In this document: in pieces, positions 58,964 to 64,000 of the stretch
How the letters are laid out: each line of letters starts with the position of its first letter
Position numbering within the stretch: the stretch's first letter is position 1
Source: Gorsachius magnificus
Taxonomy: Eukaryota > Chordata > Aves > Pelecaniformes > Ardeidae
NCBI GenBank assembly: GCA_034008185.1
Contig: CM067081.1
Span: forward strand, 150,814,258-150,878,257
Direction: 5' to 3'
Length of the DNA stretch: 64,000 nucleotides
Made by a program: the position numbers and the translations under genes
The notes under the pieces: generated by a model
What the model was told of the DNA's origin: nothing
The model's database searches: none
What the model saw: the letters and a program-made list of their open reading frames with translations, nothing else

Positions 58964-61613
58964 TTAACATACACATAGACCTTCAGTGGCTGACTGCACC
59001 CTGGGAAAAAACAAGCAAGCAAGCACTGCCATTCCTCTCTGACAGCAAGGTAACTGCTGAGAAGGGAGGGCAGTGCCTGTGCCTCCCGTGTACCACCCCT
59101 TTCACCGCAACAGTGGGTAAAATTTAATGGCAGCCATGTGCTACATTGACTGGGCAATGGCAGATGCTGCACCTATGCTTTCCCAGGAAGCTACAGGCAG
59201 GTTGAAGGAGATCCCAGCCACCGTGAGGTGGAGAGGTGTCACCCTGGAGGGAGCCGGCAGCAGGTCAGGCCAGCTGTGCCTCACAGCTGGCGGGATGGTG
59301 AGGGGCTGAGCCCTGGCTGGGGATGAGGACCTCTCCCTGGGCCCAGATTTGAGATGTGGAGCATCCTCACTGCCCTGGGGGGCTGGCTAGGAGAAAGCTT
59401 CTCTGGTCTGGAGGGAGTCTGGGCTTCTATTCAGGGCTTTCTTACGATCTTTTCTGTCTTCTGCTTCCATAGTCCTCCCTGAGGCTGTGCCTCTTGGCTC
59501 CTGGTCAGTACATCTGCTATGGCCTACAAAAGCGGCAGCCTAGTGCCCTGCTCCAGACAGCTAAGCAAGCAACTTAGACAGACCTGTTGGCACACCTGGA
59601 TACATGGGTCAGGCTCAGAAAAAAGGGGACCTGGAAGTGAGCAGTCTCCTGCCCTGGAGGGCTTCACCCCAGCCCCTGTCCGCTTCCCTAACCCCAGCTG
59701 GGCTTATGCCCGGGCCAAATATGTGAACTCTTTCATCTGAACATTTCAACAGAGCCAGCAGACATCCAAAGAGCACTCGAGGGGAGCTAGTCCCTGATGC
59801 GCTGTGATTTCGGTCCCTGGCAATAGCCCCAGAGGTGAGCATACTGGTAAAATCCCTAAGGAAATTGCTGTGTGGCTTTTACCCCATGAGGTAAAAAAAG
59901 AGTTTCCTGCATCTGCCTTCACTGCCCCTCTTTCCCTGACACTTTGCACATCTCCACCACTGCAGACAACTCCTGCCACTCCTCACCCAATGCCTGTGTC
60001 ATCAGCACCCAGTGCTCACGTTTCAGCTTCACATGGGAAGGAAGAGCATTTCTTTCTTTCCCTCTTAAAATAAAATAAAGACAAAGGCCCTAAAAGGCAT
60101 TCTGTCCTATTTTAGAATCCTAAAGTTGATCCTCCTAAGCCTTGAAGGGAGATAGAGTGAGCGAGACCAAAGCCTTTAAGCTAATTAATACCTTCCCCTC
60201 CCCACTGCTCAAAGAGTTGGGGTTTTTTTCTAAAAATACATCCATAGCCCATTTTTAATGCTGTTTTCCTTCACATCAATGTCCCCAGTAAAGCAGAGGA
60301 GATGAGCTGTCATCTCTATCTCAGGATCTTTCCCTCCCCTCACTTTGAAGCTGGGATAGGGAGTGAGAGAGGAGATGAGGCCATGGAGTCTGGTATCTGG
60401 GCAGCTGTCCTATAGGAAGGGCTGACGGAGGCAAGCGTATAGCCAGGCCAGAGATACAGATGGGGCCTCACATGGGTGATCTTCAAAAAACCCCTTCCCC
60501 CTACACAGGAGGAAGAGCCTAAGTGAATGGATCATCCACCCCAGAAGGTGAACTTAACACTTGGCTTTGCTTTCAGAATATAAAAAAGCAGGTGAGAAGG
60601 AAACACAAAACCAGCTAGAAGGAGGACAGCAGAGGTGGGTCTGGTTTATGCTAGTGAAGACAATCTTCATGTGTGTGTGTTGAGATGGGAGGGCACCTCC
60701 TGGTGCCATCTCTTTGGAAAAGTACTCATCCATTCCAGGAAGATCCCTGGGCTTAATCCCTCCCTCCTGCTCCCTCAGAGCTGCTTGATGTTTCCTTTAG
60801 TAAGCATGCGCCATACATACACTACCATACAGGTGTATTTACATGTGAGGAGGTCTGCTAGGTCTCAGCAGAGGTCTCTGGTACAATGCTCCAGTATAAC
60901 AACAGAAAGAGTTTTGGTGTTCAGAGTGAGGCCATCTTTGCGTTGTACTGCAGCTCAGGACAGTCTCTCCTCCTCTCGAGCTCTCTTTCACTCGTGCACT
61001 CCCTTGCTTGGAACCAGCTGCTGCAAGGAGATAATATTTGAAGAGCGATGAGGAGAAAGCATGGCAAGTGGTACAAGTTCTCAGCTCCAGCTTAGCAGGC
61101 AGCAGCATCAGCGGCAGGGGGAACTCCACCCCTGGGAGCGCCCCAGGGTCGGTCCTTGGCACGGGTGAGTCCATTTCTTTCTGAGGCTGGTGAAGTTTTG
61201 GGGTGGGTACAAACCTATGGCCAGGTAAATGCAAGGCAGGGAAGGAGGTCGAGGAGTAGCAAACGGAAGACACAGTGCCTATAAAGCAGCAGGTCATCAA
61301 GCCTCTCAGGAACAGGGCAGCAAAGTGCTACATGGGGACGGCACAAGCACAGGAGGCCAGCTGGGCTGGCAGGGTGTGAGGATGTGTGAGCATGTAGGTT
61401 GGCAGTTTCTATAGATGGCTCCTCACAATTATCATCATCTTGAGGGGAGACAGGGTAAGAGTTAGGTCAGTCAGCTTTTTTTTTTTTGTCTTTTCTTCTT
61501 CTTTTACTAAAAAATAAATCACAAACTAGATCTCTGTAGGCAGAAAGGGTCCCCGGGAGGTGGTGGGGAAGGGAAGCGGGGAAGTCTGTGCTGTTTTGGT
61601 GCTGGTGGTGTGG
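58964..61613 (-). other. Putative 3' UTR of the minus-strand gene
   Basis: No coding frame was supported on either strand. By position, between a likely stop codon at 61614-61616 and minus-strand poly(A) signals near 58.96 kb, this may be 3' untranslated sequence. That is inference only. Confidence 0.3.
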
Positions 61614-61988
61614 CTACACGAGGCTGCGTGAGCCACTGGAGTACCTGCGCCTCTGAAGCAGGGAGCTGGGGGGGCAATACTGGTGGGGGGGGGGCCCACT
61701 GCCCACACCGCGCCAGGGGGTGGAGGTGCAGGAGTCGGAGGTGACATAGCGTGTCAGAGTCTGGTTGAGGGCCGGCTCCATTCGAGCGAGGCACGGCTTG
61801 TCCAAGACAATGACTTTGACAATCTGTTGGCACTGTACAAGTGTCCCTGCCGAGGCAGGGTGTGAGGGCACCAGTGCTGTCTCCAGCCGCTCCCGTGGCA
61901 TGTTAAGACGCATGCTGGGCTGCATTCCACTCTCGGGCCCCAGGGTGGAGTTGTGCTGGTACGTTTGAAGCCTGTTGTGAATTGACAC
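61614..61988 (-). CDS. Putative last coding exon of an unidentified minus-strand gene
   Basis: Minus-strand frame of 124 codons ending in TAG at 61616-61614. It opens at 61988 right after a good acceptor (pyrimidine-rich CTTCTTTGGCTGTTTCTAAACTAG); the TAG there closes the frame upstream, as expected for an intron boundary. The product begins [13 protein letters not shown], has a hydrophobic [11 protein letters not shown] core, then a Ser/Pro/Arg-rich tail ending [12 protein letters not shown]. The final S-L-V fits a class I PDZ-binding C-terminus. I do not recognise the protein. The entry frame is inferred only from openness. Chance frames of this length also occur in this GC-rich window, so confidence is moderate. 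Confidence 0.45.
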   Translation of the reverse strand: MSIHNRLQTYQHNSTLGPESGMQPSMRLNMPRERLETALVPSHPASAGTLVQCQQIVKVIVLDKPCLARMEPALNQTLTRYVTSDSCTSTPWRGVGSGPPPHQYCPPSSLLQRRRYSSGSRSLV

Positions 61989-64000
61989 CTAGTTTAGAAA
62001 CAGCCAAAGAAGCATTAAATGTTACAAGACTTTTCCCATCTGCTGCTACTGGCTGCCCTGAACCCCCGCCACCAGCCGGCCTCACATGCATTAAACCCTC
62101 CCCTCCCAAAAAAACCCGCACAGGCACAACCCCCGACTGCACAGCCCCCCCAGTAGCCCCATCGTCCCCATCTAGGCCTAAGTGCCCCTGTCCTTTCCAT
62201 CACGTCAAAGGTGGCAGGGCCGGCGTTCCCAAATGCAGTGCAACTTTGATTATCCAAACGGCACAGGGAACGCAAGTCAACTCTACAAGTGGAGGTGTCT
62301 ATGAATTCTCTTGGTAATGAACAGACCTCAGAGGTCATGCCCTTGTCCCCACCAGCAAAAAGGAGAGGGGAACCAGACAGCGAGGTTTCAGATAATCGAG
62401 GTTGTACGTTTCAGCAAAATGACGGTCGCTGAATCTGAGATAGAGAGAGACAGAGAGACTGAAGCCTTTCCCAGCTCCCTGCCTTTCTGAGTAGGAAGGT
62501 ACACCACATGACTGGCTAATCTGTTTACAAAGGAAAAAGCAGAAATCTGACATACTCTAGCAAAAGGCAGCTCCCTCTGATCCATTTGATGGTTTGTCAG
62601 TGAAAGGAAATGATTTTCAAAAAAAGAAAAAAGAAAGAAAAAATGCCCATCTAGCTCATACAATGATAAAAGAAATTCATGATGAAATGGCAGCAGATTA
62701 GATAATCTCAAAGAAATGGAAATGCTCCTCTGCTGGCGGAGTATTACTTGGGCAGCTGAAAGGGGGAAGGGAAGCAGGAGGTCATCAGGGTCCCCACAGA
62801 GAGATGGAATCAAATAAGGGAGCTCACTGAGTCCAGTTTGAAAAGGAGGAGCTGGCCTGGAAGGGTGGTCCCTAGGGGGGGAAGCACAGCAGGAAAATGG
62901 TGCTTCCCGAATGGTGGATGAAGTTATAGTTCCTCCTGGCAAGGACAGGGGCTGATGGAGACCCCAAACCAGAGCAAAGTTGCCGGCTCAAACCAGAATG
63001 TCAGTCAAGTGACAAACCCTGGGTAGGGAACAAGTGCTTGCAGATCGGCATTGCACTTCCAGCTAGGCAGGGGTACCGATGGGCAGATGGGACAGTGGGA
63101 GTGCCCTGATGGTCTGGCATGTTGGGCAGCAGCACCAGCAACTGGGAAAGAGAAGCTGTGGAGTGGCCAAGCTTCCCACCATGCTGAAATAAGGATGAGC
63201 TGCATGTCCCTGCTCAAGCATGGAGGTTGCTCAGACTCACTGCACAGCGGGACATAATGTGTCAATATTTGTTCAGGCAGTGGAACATCCCCTAGGACAA
63301 ACTGGCTGCTGGGCCATGAAGTGCTAATGACATTAGGATACATGGAAGCCATTCTCCACAAGGAAACACTCCTCCCAACAGGAATAGGAAATTGGCTGGG
63401 AGAGGCACCTTCCCCTGAAAGGGGGTGTCTGCAGGGTAATGGGGTGCTCTTCAGGGAAAAGAAGTAGCACCCACTCCCTGCAGAGAAGCTGAACTCTTCA
63501 AGTAAATATACTATGACAAGAGGGGAAAGAACTACCCTGGAAAAGGGCAAATTCAGGACAATGGAGATATTCCAGACAGGGAGAGAGTAGGAAGCAGTAG
63601 ATAAGATTTTCAGTGTGAAGTTTGCATTTTCCTGTTTCCTCACAGGCAGTGGGAGTATGGGTGTCTGTGAAGAAACAGGCAACCCACTGGATGCTAGACA
63701 TCCCTGCAAAGATAGATGTACACAGGACAGCCAAGCTCCTTACCTAGGAAGGTGAGGCTCTAGGGGAACTCTCTGGTATACAAAGGCCATGCTTAATCCC
63801 CTTCAAGGGGGGATTGAGAGCCAGGGCTGCAGAGATTGTGCAGGAAAGCTGGGCTGCGGGGAATTTGCATGTGATGCTGCATGGAGTTAGCATGTTAGGG
63901 AAGTCTTTAGTGGGGTTCTCAGTCTCCCCGTAAGCAGTGGGGTGGGTTAGTCTACAGCGTTTGGGAGCTTGGTCCATGAGGGATGTTACAGTTATAAAAA
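61989..64000. other. Putative intron of the minus-strand gene or intergenic DNA
   Basis: No second exon could be supported. A 234-codon minus-strand frame at 63005-63709 lacks conserved-looking sequence and matching splice sites. A purine-rich segment lies around 62.6 kb (AAAAAAGAAAAAAGAAAGAAAA). Confidence 0.45.

Noticed and set aside
63005..63709. Minus-strand frame of 234 codons
   Set aside because: No recognisable motif or convincing splice sites, and a low-complexity mix of hydrophobic and Pro/Ser residues. Its length is within what chance gives in this window.
1..64000. tRNA genes, CRISPR arrays, retroviral gag/pol/env, bacterial-type operons
   Set aside because: Searched by eye for A/B boxes, regularly spaced repeats, LTR pairs and clustered intron-less genes; none was found.

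Overview
The window looks like avian nuclear DNA. It is intron-rich, with GT-AG splice sites, and carries several truncated CR1 LINE fragments whose 3' ends have the bird-type ATTCTGTGA-like octamer repeats. It also has homopolymer tracts and no prokaryotic gene organisation. Another CR1-bearing sauropsid cannot be strictly excluded, and the species cannot be read from the sequence.

The one clearly supported gene is on the + strand between about 20.46 kb and at least 41.92 kb. It is a sodium/chloride-coupled GABA transporter of the SLC6 family, closest to GAT-1 (SLC6A1) but divergent enough to suggest a GAT-1-like paralogue (slc6a1l type). Thirteen coding exons can be placed by hand. All junctions have GT/AG ends and compatible phases, and the joined reading frame is open for 567 codons. 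They encode all twelve membrane segments and the Na+, Cl- and GABA contact residues known for GAT-1. The C-terminal tail is not in exon 13. A possible terminal micro-exon at 47018-47035 would add only five residues and a stop.

Layout: 1-20463 is upstream non-coding DNA with CR1 fragments near 14.3, 17.7, 18.8-19.2 and 19.4-19.6 kb, ending in a splice acceptor that opens the first coding exon. 20464-41916 is the transporter, with long introns 1 (5.1 kb) and 9 (5.4 kb) and a CR1 copy in intron 2. 41917-61613 is mostly non-coding, with a small CR1 tail at 43.2 kb, a CpG-dense block at 53.8-54.06 kb not assigned to any gene, and a 33-nt C tract at 58.0 kb. 61614-61988 on the - strand looks like the last coding exon of an unidentified convergent gene, whose 3' UTR would run toward about 58.95 kb.

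No tRNA, rRNA, CRISPR array or retroviral gene was recognised. The unusual signals are the missing or shortened GAT-1 tail, a perfect 16-bp inverted repeat just before exon 9, the orphan CpG-dense blocks, and the unidentified - strand C-terminus.
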